A stretch of DNA of 62,456 nucleotides, taken from an uncultured Spirochaetaceae bacterium. Lineage in GTDB: Bacteria; Spirochaetota; Spirochaetia; Treponematales; Treponemataceae. This document shows positions 16,000 to 24,800 of the stretch, in pieces (within the stretch, counting starts at the first letter, position 1; each line of letters opens with the position of its first letter). The translations under genes and the position numbers were made by a program. Under the pieces are notes generated by a model, which saw nothing but the letters and a program-made list of their open reading frames with translations, was not told the DNA's origin and did no database searches. The stretch covers positions 1 through 62,456 of the forward strand of contig CADBRT010000075.1 of the NCBI GenBank assembly GCA_902797055.1, given 5' to 3'.

Positions 16000-16827
16000 A
16001 TGAACAAATCCAATATACTCAAAATATCAGCAGTCATATATAGTTCCCTCATGATTTCAGGTTGTGTGACTAATTGTACGTCCACGAAAGTTTCCGAAAT
16101 GCCTGAGGAAACTGTTCTGCCGGTGATGCAGGAAACTCCAGAGCCAAAAACAGCATCAATACAGGTTCCACAACCGCAACCCGTCCAACCGCAGCCTCCT
16201 GTAGTGCAGGAAACGCCGAAGCAGGAAATCACCGTTGCATTCAAACAGGAAACGGTAAACAAGAAACCTGTCACTGAAGATCCTGTCCCTGCGGAAAAGA
16301 AAGAAGAACCAGTCGTTGTTGAACCGGAACCGGAGCCAGAGCCGGAGCCTGTCGTTGAAGCGCCAGCCCCCGAACCGGAGGAAGATGAGTACACACGTTC
16401 CGTCAAGCAGCTGGCTGACGGTGCTGTCGTTGACCATGAAACATTCAACAAAGATAAAGCTGATGTTCTTGCTGTTATTGAAGAGCTGGAAAACGTCATG
16501 AAGACACAGGATTACAAAGTATGGCTCACCTACCTTGACGATGCAAGCATTGCATACTGGTCAAAACGGACAAATCTTCAGAAAGCGCAGAAGCGGCTCC
16601 CTATCAAAGGACTTAAAATCGATTCTCTGCAGGATTATTTCACCTACATATTCATTCCGTCACGTCAAGGTCACAAGATGGAGGAAATCCGTTATGAGAC
16701 CGATAAACAGGTAAAGGCAGTCCAAACTCGTAAGGATGAGGAAGGAAAATATATAGGCGATACTGTCTATTATTACTTGAGAAAGATCAACGGTCAGTGG
16801 AAACTTCATCTGCCAGAAATTAAATAG
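16000..16827 (+). CDS. Predicted lipoprotein with Pro/Glu-rich linker
   Basis: I do not recognise the family. The 275-residue product has a basic N-terminus, a hydrophobic stretch and a lipobox ending in LMISGC with Cys22 as the lipid-modified residue, typical of relaxed spirochaetal lipoboxes. Residues about 35-128 are a low-complexity linker rich in Pro, Glu, Gln and Val, including a PEPEPEPEP run; such linkers can span the periplasm. The C-terminal 145 residues are a compact domain (VWLTYLDDASIAYWSKRTNL, then YYYLRKINGQWKLHLPEIK) whose ending resembles NTF2-like or SnoaL-like folds, but this is a guess. The gene is monocistronic and is followed by an unrelated promoter for the HEAT-type gene. 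Confidence 0.75.
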   Translation: MNKSNILKISAVIYSSLMISGCVTNCTSTKVSEMPEETVLPVMQETPEPKTASIQVPQPQPVQPQPPVVQETPKQEITVAFKQETVNKKPVTEDPVPAEKKEEPVVVEPEPEPEPEPVVEAPAPEPEEDEYTRSVKQLADGAVVDHETFNKDKADVLAVIEELENVMKTQDYKVWLTYLDDASIAYWSKRTNLQKAQKRLPIKGLKIDSLQDYFTYIFIPSRQGHKMEEIRYETDKQVKAVQTRKDEEGKYIGDTVYYYLRKINGQWKLHLPEIK

Positions 16828-16883
16828 TCTGTAACGACAGTGCGTCAGCGGCTGTTTAGTATATAGAAATTGAATGAACAGAA

Positions 16884-16912
16884 TTGATTTTTCATTAAAA
16901 ATAATGTAAAAT
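16884..16912 (+). promoter_or_regulatory. Promoter of HEAT-type periplasmic protein gene
   Basis: TTGATT (16884-16889), 17-bp spacer, TAAAAT (16907-16912). The leader is about 25 nt and contains AGGAGG before the ATG at 16943, the contrasting non-leaderless type. Confidence 0.55.
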
Positions 16913-16942
16913 CAAATTCATGGATTTATTCAGGAGGATTTT

Positions 16943-17635
16943 ATGAAAATTTTGAAGTCAGTTGCATGCGGAGTTTGCTTCGCACTTCTCGGAACAGCTG
17001 TTTTTGCACAGAACGCAGCCTCTGAGACATCAATCGAAGAGATGTACCTCACAAATGTGCAGGACGTCATCATCACTGAGTTGGCTAATTCCCAGGATTA
17101 CGACAACAAGCAGGTTGCTTTGCAGTATCTTGAGGAGTCTGTAAAGGCCGGTACTGTTTCTGCAGAACAGAAGGCAGCATTGCGCAGCCTTGCAGGTGAA
17201 GGTCTTACAACCAGAGTCCGTACAAACGGACGTCTTATGAACAACTTCCCGGATGTCCGTTCAAAGGCTTGCGAATTGCTCGGACAGATCCCTTCTGAAG
17301 AGTCAAAGAACACCCTTCTCTCCATCACACAGGAAGACAATGAGCCAATGGTTGTCAGTTCTGCAATTCGTTCTCTTGGAAACATGGGTATGAATGACAA
17401 TGACGAGGTTCTCGCAACAATCGAATTCATTCAGAAGCGCTATTCAGCACTCAATCCGACAAGTTCTCTCGCATTCGAGATTCTTGATGCTTATGAGAAG
17501 CTTGCACCTACTGCACAGGACAGAAACGCTTTGATTCAGTCTGTTTCTGAAATCGCTGCAAACTACCGCTTTGCAACACCTGTCCGCATGAAGGCTCTTA
17601 ATCTTATCAAGAAATTGAACACACAGAAGAAGTAA
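16943..17635 (+). CDS. Exported HEAT-repeat-like protein
   Basis: A 230-residue protein with a signal peptide (cleavage likely after about residue 22, VFA|QNAAS). The mature part is all helix, with repeating pairs such as RSKACELLGQIPSEESKNTLLSI and MVVSSAIRSLGNMG (about 110-155) that resemble HEAT or PBS-lyase-type repeats. Similar small exported helical-repeat proteins are common in treponemes; their role is not known and no enzyme motif is seen. Codon use is that of a well expressed gene, and the ATG has a strong AGGAGG site. It is transcribed alone and ends at a strong terminator shared with tRNA-Arg. Confidence 0.7.
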   Translation: MKILKSVACGVCFALLGTAVFAQNAASETSIEEMYLTNVQDVIITELANSQDYDNKQVALQYLEESVKAGTVSAEQKAALRSLAGEGLTTRVRTNGRLMNNFPDVRSKACELLGQIPSEESKNTLLSITQEDNEPMVVSSAIRSLGNMGMNDNDEVLATIEFIQKRYSALNPTSSLAFEILDAYEKLAPTAQDRNALIQSVSEIAANYRFATPVRMKALNLIKKLNTQKK

Positions 17636-17654
17636 GCAAAAGACCTAATAGAAA

Positions 17655-17695
17655 AAGGGCAGCCTGCATGATAAAAGCAGACTGCCCTTCTTATT
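17655..17695. terminator. Bidirectional intrinsic terminator
   Basis: The arms AAGGGCAG and CTGC pair with GCAG and CTGCCCTT (17655-17689) with one mismatched pair. The plus strand continues into a T-rich tail and the minus strand into five T, so it can end both the HEAT-type gene and tRNA-Arg. Confidence 0.8.
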
Positions 17696-17700
17696 TTATT

Positions 17701-17774
<74 letters not shown>

Positions 17775-17851
17775 ATTGGCATACTAGACATGATATAGTT
17801 TTGGATTTATATTGTCAACATTCCCAAAAAAGTTTTGAGGCGATAATAGTT

Positions 17852-18445
17852 ATGGATCCGATTGTTTTAGCGTCATCTTCACCGCGCAGGCAGGATATTT
17901 TAAAACTGCTGAACATTCCATTTGTTGTAAATCCCGCAGATATAGAGGAAATAGTCCCTGACTTCATTATCCCTCAGGCTGCACCAGAGTATCTAGCCTG
18001 TAAAAAGATGGAATCAATTGTCCACAAAATTGCAATGCACCAGGATGACATAGGCTGGGTGTTGGGTGCTGACACTGCTATTTTATACGAAGGAAAGCTC
18101 TTCGGCAAACCGAAAGATCGAGATGAAGCACGTGAAATGATAACAAAATTTCAAGGACATACACATCAGGTCATAACAGGTGTCGCTTTGTACAACGGCA
18201 TTGTTAATGACATCTCGACGCGAACCAGTGTAAATAACATAACATTTGCCCCCATGGATCAAAAAGAAATTGACTGGTACATCAGTACAGGGGAATGGCA
18301 CGGTGTCGCAGGCGGCTACCGCATACAGGGAGTTGCAGCATGCTTCATTGAAAAGATAGAGGGTAACGAAAGTTCCATAATGGGCTTGCCAATCTTTGAG
18401 CTTTATGATATGTTCAAGGAGCAAGGCTATTCGCTTATAGACTAG
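17852..18445 (+). CDS. maf: Maf-like nucleotide pyrophosphatase
   Basis: Maf proteins hydrolyse dTTP, UTP or modified nucleotides to monophosphates and are proposed to act as house-cleaning enzymes linked to cell division. The signature ASSSPRRQDIL starts at residue 7, GADTA lies near 73, and the block GKPKDRDEAREMITKFQGHTHQVITGV follows. The late motif reads GGYRIQGVAACFIEKIEGNESSIMGLP, with the conserved GLP ending. I start at ATG 17852 (197 residues, GAGGCG upstream); an in-frame ATG at 17801 would add 17 residues with no family match. The gene lies just before rpsB but is separated from it by a leader region. Confidence 0.9.
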   Translation: MDPIVLASSSPRRQDILKLLNIPFVVNPADIEEIVPDFIIPQAAPEYLACKKMESIVHKIAMHQDDIGWVLGADTAILYEGKLFGKPKDRDEAREMITKFQGHTHQVITGVALYNGIVNDISTRTSVNNITFAPMDQKEIDWYISTGEWHGVAGGYRIQGVAACFIEKIEGNESSIMGLPIFELYDMFKEQGYSLID

Positions 18446-18535
18446 TCATTGCCGGGAGACATGCAGGCGGTTCGCTTTTGTATGTCTCAACGAAATTATC
18501 CGGGCTGGAAACAGTCACGAGAAACAAGGTCAGGT

Positions 18536-18565
18536 GGAAGAGGTTTCGATTTTATAATCTCTTCC
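18536..18565 (+). promoter_or_regulatory. Hairpin and -10-like box in the rpsB leader
   Basis: GGAAGAG (18536-18542) pairs with CTCTTCC (18559-18565) directly before the Shine-Dalgarno sequence GAAGGAG of rpsB. TATAAT (18553-18558) lies inside the loop side, without a good -35. It may be an autoregulatory S2 site or just a promoter element. Confidence 0.4.
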
Positions 18566-18582
18566 GGTGAAGGAGTTGCATC

Positions 18583-19461
18583 ATGGCAGTAGTAACCATG
18601 AAAAGTCTTCTTGAGTCCGGCGTTCACTTCGGACATCAGGTAAAACGTTGGGATCCACGCATGAAGAAGTATATCTTCGCAGAGCGCAATGGAATCCATA
18701 TTATCGATTTGCAGAAAACAATCGCTGCAATTAAAGACAGTTACGAAAAGATCCGCAAAGTAACTGCTGCTGGACAGTCAATTCTGTTCGTAGGCACAAA
18801 GAAACAAGCTCAGCAGGCCATTCAGAAGGAAGCAGAGAGATGCGGCCAGTTCTATGTAAACAACAGATGGCTCGGTGGAACTCTCACAAACTTCGCTACA
18901 ATCAAAAAATCATTGCTCCGTCTCAAGAAAATTGAAAAGATGGAAATTGACGGAACCTTTGACAATCTCACAAAGAAAGAAGTCGCAAACCTCGAAAAAG
19001 AAAAAGAAAAGCTCACAAAAAACTATGGTGGAATCAAAGAGATGAAGGAATTGCCAGGTGCAATCTTTATCATCGATACACACAAAGAGCAGATTGCTGT
19101 TGCTGAAGCACGCAGAATGCACATCCCGATTATTGCAATCGTTGATACAAACTGCAATCCGGAGGGAATCGACTTCCCGATTCCAGGCAACGACGATGCA
19201 ATCCGCGCTATCAGCCTGTTCACATCAATTATGGCAAACGCTGTAATCGAGGCAGACAACGAGCAGGGACTCAAAATCATTGAGACACTTTCTGATGATG
19301 ATGATGTCACCACTGATGCTTCGACAAAGAGCGAAGATGAAGAGATTGTCGACTACTCAAATTATACTCCTACTGAGATTAAGGAAGAGGATGAGGAAGC
19401 TGACAGAAGGGACGAGCAGGATCTCATTGACGAGGACAAGCTCTACAACGAAGATAAATAA
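18583..19461 (+). CDS. rpsB: Ribosomal protein uS2
   Basis: Small-subunit ribosomal protein of 292 residues. The N-terminus [27 protein letters not shown] and the block [13 protein letters not shown] are the two S2 signatures, and the [13 protein letters not shown] motif is present. It is longer than the usual 230-260 residues because of an acidic Asp/Glu-rich C-terminal tail of about 45 residues, which is not needed for the ribosomal fold. First gene of the rpsB-tsf pair, followed after 23 bp by tsf. Strong Shine-Dalgarno site GAAGGAG. Confidence 0.97.
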   Translation: MAVVTMKSLLESGVHFGHQVKRWDPRMKKYIFAERNGIHIIDLQKTIAAIKDSYEKIRKVTAAGQSILFVGTKKQAQQAIQKEAERCGQFYVNNRWLGGTLTNFATIKKSLLRLKKIEKMEIDGTFDNLTKKEVANLEKEKEKLTKNYGGIKEMKELPGAIFIIDTHKEQIAVAEARRMHIPIIAIVDTNCNPEGIDFPIPGNDDAIRAISLFTSIMANAVIEADNEQGLKIIETLSDDDDVTTDASTKSEDEEIVDYSNYTPTEIKEEDEEADRRDEQDLIDEDKLYNEDK

Positions 19462-19484
19462 AATATTTTGGAGAAAAAAATACC

Positions 19485-20318
19485 ATGGCTATAACAGCTG
19501 CACAGGTTAAAGATCTGCGCGAAAAGACCGGCGCAGGTATGATGGATTGTAAGAAGGCCCTCGTTGATACAAACGGTGACTTCGAAGCAGCTGCAAAACT
19601 TCTCAAAGAGAAGGGACTTGCAGCAGTTGCAAAGCGTTCTGAAAGAGCTACAAAGGAGGGACGCATCTTCATCCGCCAGGATGGTGCAAAGATTGCTGTT
19701 GTTGAGCTTGTTTGTGAAACAGACTTCGTTGCAAACAACAAAGAGTTTATCGCATGCGGTGAAAAGATTCTTGACGAAGTTATTGCAAAGGGATATACGC
19801 AGGTTGAGAAAGAGTTGAATGACACTCTCCTCGACTTTGCGACCCGCACACGCGAGAATATGTCTTTGAGCAAGGTTCAGCTGATTTCTGTTCCAGAAAA
19901 CGCTGTCGCTGGAATCTATGTCCACTCAGACTTCAAGAGCGGTGCCGTTACTATTGTTGAAGGTTCAACTGATGACAAGGTAAAGGAATTCGCTCGCGAC
20001 TGCTCAATGCACTTGGTTGCATTCACACCGGCATATATAAAGCAGGAGGATGTTCCCGCTTCTTACGTTGCAGAGCAGAAGGACATCTTTAAAGCACAGA
20101 TGGACAATGATGAGAAGCTTAAGAGCAAGCCAGAAGCTGCAAAGGAAAAAATCCTTGAAGGCAAGATTGCAAAACATCTCTCAGAGGTTTGCTTCGTAGA
20201 CCAGATGTTCGTCAAAGATGACAAGAAAGCTGTCAAGACAAAGCTTGATGAAGTCGGTAAAGAAGTCGGAAGCTCACTGAAGTTCGGTGAAATTGCGCTT
20301 CTCCTTCTCGGAAAGTAA
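19485..20318 (+). CDS. tsf: Elongation factor Ts
   Basis: Guanine-nucleotide exchange factor for EF-Tu in the cytoplasm. The N-terminal UBA-like motif VKDLREKTGAGMMDCKKAL (about residues 7-25) and the core VELVCETDFVANNKEF (about 73-88), which contacts EF-Tu, are both intact. The length of 277 residues is normal. It is co-transcribed with rpsB, and a hairpin with a T-rich tail follows, so part of the transcription probably ends here before frr. Confidence 0.97.
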   Translation: MAITAAQVKDLREKTGAGMMDCKKALVDTNGDFEAAAKLLKEKGLAAVAKRSERATKEGRIFIRQDGAKIAVVELVCETDFVANNKEFIACGEKILDEVIAKGYTQVEKELNDTLLDFATRTRENMSLSKVQLISVPENAVAGIYVHSDFKSGAVTIVEGSTDDKVKEFARDCSMHLVAFTPAYIKQEDVPASYVAEQKDIFKAQMDNDEKLKSKPEAAKEKILEGKIAKHLSEVCFVDQMFVKDDKKAVKTKLDEVGKEVGSSLKFGEIALLLLGK

Positions 20319-20329
20319 ATAACACAAAG

Positions 20330-20365
20330 GACGGTTCAGGTGTATCACTTGAACCGTCTGTTTTA
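20330..20365 (+). terminator. Terminator or attenuator between tsf and frr
   Basis: GACGGTTCA (20330-20338) pairs perfectly with TGAACCGTC (20350-20358) and the tail is TGTTTTAT. It is close enough to frr (start 20385) to act as an attenuator that lowers expression of the downstream envelope genes relative to rpsB-tsf. Confidence 0.7.
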
Positions 20366-20384
20366 TATGCATTTGGAGGATTAT

Positions 20385-20927
20385 ATGGCAGGTGATAATG
20401 AAAGCCGGATGGAAAAAACACTGAAGAGTCTGGAAGACGAATACAATTCTATTCGTACAGGTCGTGCAAGTGCTTCAATCTTGGATAAAGTGAGAGTGGA
20501 TGCGTATGGTGCGCCTACCCCAATCAATCAGGTTGGAACAGTTTCAATTCCTGAGGCTAGAATGATTGTCATATCTCCATTTGACAAATCCCTCATTTCA
20601 AGTATTGAAAAAGCAATTCAAAAGGCAGATTTGGGTCTCAATCCAAGCAATGACGGAAAAGTTATCAGACTTGCTGTTCCTCCGCTGACACAGGACAGAC
20701 GTAAAGAGCTTGCAAAACAGGCAAAAGCAACTGCAGAAAACTACCGCACGACAATCAGAAATATTCGCCGTGACGGGAATGATGCTTTGAAGAAGCAGCA
20801 GAAAGCAGGAGAACTCACTGAAGACCAGCTCAAACAGGAAACTGACAAACTCCAGAAACTCACAGATAAATATATTGAGAAAATCAATAGTGTTTACGCT
20901 GCAAAAGAAAAAGAGATAATGGAATAA
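20385..20927 (+). CDS. frr: Ribosome recycling factor
   Basis: Splits post-termination ribosomes together with EF-G. The 180-residue sequence shows the two RRF hallmarks: LEDEYNSIRTGRASASILDKV (about residues 16-36) and the C-terminal long helices with RRKELAKQAKATAENYRTTIRNIRRDGND. I start at ATG 20385 because GGAGG lies 7 nt upstream; an upstream in-frame ATG at 20340 falls inside the terminator hairpin. The stop is followed after about 10 bp by uppS. Confidence 0.96.
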   Translation: MAGDNESRMEKTLKSLEDEYNSIRTGRASASILDKVRVDAYGAPTPINQVGTVSIPEARMIVISPFDKSLISSIEKAIQKADLGLNPSNDGKVIRLAVPPLTQDRRKELAKQAKATAENYRTTIRNIRRDGNDALKKQQKAGELTEDQLKQETDKLQKLTDKYIEKINSVYAAKEKEIME

Positions 20928-20937
20928 AAAAGTGGGT

Positions 20938-21645
20938 ATGGTGGATATTAGTCGGGACATGTTGCCGGTTCATGTGGGCATTATAATGGACGGTAATGGC
21001 AGATGGGCAAAGCAACGTGGTCTTTTACGAACCAATGGACATGAAGAGGGTTTGAAACGCGCCAAGGAGATTGCCAAGGCAGCCGCTTCCCTCGGAATAA
21101 AATATGTTACGCTCTATGTATTTTCAACGGAAAACTGGAAGCGCACACAACAAGAAGTTGGTTTCCTAATGAATCTTATCCATACCCATTTAGTAAAAGA
21201 ATTCCAGTTTTATAAGGACAATCAGATTCGAGTCCGTCTTTTGGGTGACAGAAGCGATCTTCCTTCAACTATTCAGAAGGACATTGCAGAAGTTGAAAAA
21301 GATACCGAATCATTTACGGGACTCACACTGTGCCTCGCAATAAATTACGGCGGAAGAGATGAGATTGTCCGCAGCGTAAAAAAAATAATAGATTCCAAGA
21401 GAGAGAGTGCGTCTATTTCTGAAAAGGACATTTCGGATAATTTTGATATTCCCGAACTGCCCGACGTGGATTTACTTATCCGTACAGGGGGGGAACAGCG
21501 TCTCAGTAACTTTATGCTATGGCATGCTGCCTACGCTGAACTGATTTTTTCAGATACACTTTGGCCGGATTACCACGAAGACGAATTGTACAAGGATATA
21601 CAAATTTTTACAAAACGCACGAGACGTTTTGGGGCGGTTCTCTAA
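20938..21645 (+). CDS. uppS: Isoprenyl (undecaprenyl) diphosphate synthase
   Basis: cis-Prenyltransferase that adds isopentenyl units to farnesyl diphosphate, making the lipid carrier for peptidoglycan and surface polysaccharide. The signature VGIIMDGNGRWAKQRG contains the catalytic Asp18 (numbered from ATG 20938). The other blocks, YVTLYVFSTENWKRT and DLLIRTGGEQRLSNFMLWHAAYAEL, are complete. The start is uncertain among GTG 20932, ATG 20938 and GTG 20941; none has a strong Shine-Dalgarno site, so translation may be coupled to frr, which ends 10 bp upstream. cdsA follows after 3 bp. Confidence 0.93.
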   Translation: MVDISRDMLPVHVGIIMDGNGRWAKQRGLLRTNGHEEGLKRAKEIAKAAASLGIKYVTLYVFSTENWKRTQQEVGFLMNLIHTHLVKEFQFYKDNQIRVRLLGDRSDLPSTIQKDIAEVEKDTESFTGLTLCLAINYGGRDEIVRSVKKIIDSKRESASISEKDISDNFDIPELPDVDLLIRTGGEQRLSNFMLWHAAYAELIFSDTLWPDYHEDELYKDIQIFTKRTRRFGAVL

Positions 21646-21648
21646 TTT

Positions 21649-22536
21649 ATGGACAAGAAGAAACTTTTTGCACGGTTGGGAATATTCGTCATCGGGCTTC
21701 CCCTTGTTCTATTTATCGTATTTCTGAAGGCTCATGCTCACCTTCCCCTTCACATAACAATCTGTTTAGTTTCATGTATTGCTTCAAATGAACTGTACAC
21801 TATCATATCGAAAAAAATAAAGCTTCTTCCGCGGCTGTTTATCAATATACTGTCGGCTGTTATCCCTCTTGTTGCTGCCATCTATGAGGTTGTTCCGACG
21901 TTTACAGGGTATGAATCGGCTATAACATCAGAAGTCGTTACCTATACGTTGATTGCAGCTTTTCTTGCGATTTTAAGTGCAGAAGTATTTTCTGCAACAA
22001 CATTCTCTGATTCTACTCTCAGAATTGCAGCCTGTTCTTTTATTGTTCTGTACACAGGCTATCTTTTGACTTTTATATCGCGAATGGCAGTTTTTTCAAT
22101 AGGGCTTCGCGACATTTCAACTCCTGTTCTCGCAATCTTTCTTCTTATGGTCTTTTTATGTGACAGTTTTGCTTGGTTTTTTGGAGTTCTCTTCGGTAAA
22201 AACAACAAAGGATTCATAAAGGCAAGCCCAAATAAAAGCCTTGCAGGCTTCATTGGTGGCTTTATCGGTTCCATAACAGCCGGACTTATCGGCTTTTTCG
22301 TGTGGGGAGATATTTTCGTCGGCTCTCCTGTTAAGATATTCTTCATGTCAATACTGATTGCTTTTGCATCCATCGTCGGTGATTTGGCAGAATCCATCTT
22401 CAAACGCTCTTCCGGCATAAAGGATTCCGGCTCGATCGTTCCGGGCAGAGGCGGCATATTGGATTCTATCGACTCCATTTTGATGGCAGCACCGGTCTAT
22501 TACCTCCTGTTCAACCTGCTCTACCGCCCGTTCTAA
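21649..22536 (+). CDS. cdsA: Phosphatidate cytidylyltransferase
   Basis: Makes CDP-diacylglycerol from phosphatidic acid and CTP, the entry to membrane phospholipid synthesis. A 295-residue protein with about eight membrane helices. The C-terminal signature runs from GDLAESIFKRSSGIKDSG into VPGRGGILDSIDS; the usual form ends GGxLDRxDS, so the Arg is replaced by Ser here, which is worth noting but probably tolerated. Part of the frr-uppS-cdsA-dxr-rseP operon, 3 bp after uppS. Confidence 0.9.
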   Translation: MDKKKLFARLGIFVIGLPLVLFIVFLKAHAHLPLHITICLVSCIASNELYTIISKKIKLLPRLFINILSAVIPLVAAIYEVVPTFTGYESAITSEVVTYTLIAAFLAILSAEVFSATTFSDSTLRIAACSFIVLYTGYLLTFISRMAVFSIGLRDISTPVLAIFLLMVFLCDSFAWFFGVLFGKNNKGFIKASPNKSLAGFIGGFIGSITAGLIGFFVWGDIFVGSPVKIFFMSILIAFASIVGDLAESIFKRSSGIKDSGSIVPGRGGILDSIDSILMAAPVYYLLFNLLYRPF

Positions 22537-22566
22537 CGCAACTTCTGTTCTGTAAGGATATAAAAA

Positions 22567-23667
22567 ATGAAAAAGATTATTGTTCTCGGTTGTACCGGTT
22601 CCATCGGCAGCCAGACGCTCGACATTGTCAGACACAGCGGCGGAGATTTCAAAGTCGTCGGATTATCTGCGGGCCATAATAGAACGAGACTGGATTCTCT
22701 TTGTGAAGAGTTTGACTGTAAGGGAACCTTGTTTGAGCACGACGGAATGGCAGGAATACGAAATCTTGTTGAATCAAGCGGTGCTGATATGGCTGTAAAT
22801 GGCATTGCAGGCGCGGCAGGCTTAGAGCCGTCTGCAATCGTGTTGGAACAAGGCATAAACCTTGCACTTGCAAATAAAGAAACTGTGGTCATGGCATGGC
22901 CGGTCATAAAGGCATTAGCTCAGCAACACAATGCTTCAATAGTTCCAGTAGACAGCGAACACAGTGCTGTTTTCAGTTTAATCAATCAAATCGGCAGAAA
23001 GTCAATAAAAGAGATAATCATAACAGCTAGCGGCGGACCGTTCCGTATGATGAGCGATGAAGAGCTCAAAATTGTTACAGTTGAACAGGCGTTGAAGCAT
23101 CCTACGTGGAACATGGGAAAGAAAATAACCGTAGACAGCGCAAGCCTTGCGAACAAAGGTCTTGAAGTCATTGAGGCATGTCGTCTTTTCGACATTTCCC
23201 CTGAGGCTGTAAAAGTTGTTGTTCATCCGCAGAGTTTGGTTCACAGTCTGGTCAGGACAAATGACGGCATGCTCTACGGTCAGATTTCAAATCCTGACAT
23301 GAGGCATCCGATTGTCAGCGCACTCCGCTGGCCGGAGAATACGGAAAATTATCTGCCCCCTTTCGATTTGGCAGGACACGAAATGTCTTTTTACCCTCCC
23401 CGTTTCGATTCGTTTCCTCTGTTGAAAGCCGCTTATGAATGTGCTGCGAAAGGCAACAGTTATACAATCGCTTTTAATGCGGCAAATGAAATAGCTGCAT
23501 GGGCATTTATCGACAAAAAATGTTCTTTCCCCAGTATCTATACAATCGTACAGGAAACGCTCAACAAAGACTGGACCGCACGGGCTGATTCATTGGAAGC
23601 TATTTTTGAGCAGGATAAAAAAGCACGTGATGTGGCACTCGATATTCTTAACAGGGGGAACCTGTGA
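22567..23667 (+). CDS. dxr: 1-deoxy-D-xylulose 5-phosphate reductoisomerase
   Basis: Converts DXP to MEP with NADPH, the committed step of the non-mevalonate isoprenoid pathway that feeds uppS in the same operon. NADPH loop GCTGSIGSQTLDIV starts at residue 8; NKETVVMAW, PVDSEHSAVF and the substrate/metal block TASGGPFR follow in order, then KITVDSASLANKGLEVIEA. All acidic metal ligands (Asp/Glu of DSEH and the NKGLE segment) are present. Length 366 is slightly shorter than the 390-400 typical. Its stop overlaps the GTG start of rseP by four bases (GTGA). Confidence 0.95.
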   Translation: MKKIIVLGCTGSIGSQTLDIVRHSGGDFKVVGLSAGHNRTRLDSLCEEFDCKGTLFEHDGMAGIRNLVESSGADMAVNGIAGAAGLEPSAIVLEQGINLALANKETVVMAWPVIKALAQQHNASIVPVDSEHSAVFSLINQIGRKSIKEIIITASGGPFRMMSDEELKIVTVEQALKHPTWNMGKKITVDSASLANKGLEVIEACRLFDISPEAVKVVVHPQSLVHSLVRTNDGMLYGQISNPDMRHPIVSALRWPENTENYLPPFDLAGHEMSFYPPRFDSFPLLKAAYECAAKGNSYTIAFNAANEIAAWAFIDKKCSFPSIYTIVQETLNKDWTARADSLEAIFEQDKKARDVALDILNRGNL

Positions 23668-24776
23668 CTATACTCCTTGGTCTTATCGGTCTCAGCCTTT
23701 TGGTTTTTTTTCATGAACTTGGTCACTTCACCGTTGCAAAACTGTGCGGTGTTAAGGTAGAAGCATTTTCAATAGGGATGGGGCCAGTTCTTCTGCATCA
23801 TACTTGGGGTGATACCGATTACAGAGTTTCGCTGCTTCCGATAGGCGGGTATTGTACCATGAAGGGGGAAAATGACTATCAGGAGGCCCTTGATGCCGGC
23901 TTATCCGAAATAAACGGCGACAGCGACTCTTTTTACGGTGTCCATCCGCTGCGCCGCCTGCTTATTGCTTTTGCAGGGCCTTGTACAAATTTTCTGCTTG
24001 GTTTTCTTTTTTTTTCTGTCATCGCTTTGCTGGGATATACCTATTACAGCGAAGGAACCACGGTCCAAATGGCTGATGAAGTGATTGAAGGCCTGGCTTC
24101 CCGTGCCCATGAAGCCGGAATGCAGAGCGGAGACACCATAACTTCCCTCAATGGCAATCCAGTTGCGAATTTCAGTGACATACGTGAGTTTATCGCCGTA
24201 CACCCCGATGAAGATATTGTGATTGGATTTATCCGCGATGGGAATAATCTTACCGTGACAGCCCATACCGATTTGGATAAAGAAACCGGTGCTGGAAAAA
24301 TCGGTATAGTAGCTGACGCTGACTCTGTTACAGAGCAGCATTACGGTCCATACAGTCTCCCCGGAGCCATTGTTGAAGGCGCAAGTCAGACTGGAAAAAT
24401 GATAGCACTGACTTTCAAAAGCATAGGTATTCTGTTCAAAGGCGTAGATTTGACAAAAACAGTGTCAGGTCCTGCAAGAATTGCAAGTATGCTCGGACAT
24501 ACCGTGACAGAAGGATTCGCAGAGAGCATAAATATCGGTATTGTAAGCACATTACAGTTGCTGGCGCTCATCAGCATATCACTTTTCATCATGAACCTTC
24601 TGCCTGCTCCCGTTCTTGACGGCGGACTTATCCTGTTTGCCTGCATTGAATGGGTTTTACACCGGAAAATACCGCCAAAGGTTTTATACTACAGCCAGTT
24701 TGTCGGACTCACATTCATCGGAATTCTTATGGTTCTTGCTGTAACGGGAGACGTCAGATATTTCTTTTTTAAATGA
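23664..24776 (+). CDS. rseP: RIP metalloprotease RseP-like (site-2 protease)
   Basis: Membrane zinc protease that cleaves substrates inside the bilayer; in other bacteria it cuts anti-sigma factors and remnant signal peptides. The zinc site HELGH is at residues 17-21 in the first helix. A single PDZ domain lies at about 115-205 (GMQSGDTITSLNGNPV). The second half of the active site, NLLPAPVLDGG near residue 311, has the conserved Asp. At 370 residues it is the short one-PDZ form; E. coli RseP has 450 residues and two PDZ domains. Start GTG at 23664 overlaps dxr. Confidence 0.93.
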   Translation: MTILLGLIGLSLLVFFHELGHFTVAKLCGVKVEAFSIGMGPVLLHHTWGDTDYRVSLLPIGGYCTMKGENDYQEALDAGLSEINGDSDSFYGVHPLRRLLIAFAGPCTNFLLGFLFFSVIALLGYTYYSEGTTVQMADEVIEGLASRAHEAGMQSGDTITSLNGNPVANFSDIREFIAVHPDEDIVIGFIRDGNNLTVTAHTDLDKETGAGKIGIVADADSVTEQHYGPYSLPGAIVEGASQTGKMIALTFKSIGILFKGVDLTKTVSGPARIASMLGHTVTEGFAESINIGIVSTLQLLALISISLFIMNLLPAPVLDGGLILFACIEWVLHRKIPPKVLYYSQFVGLTFIGILMVLAVTGDVRYFFFK

Positions 24777-24800
24777 TTTCTAACAAGGAGCCTCACAAAA

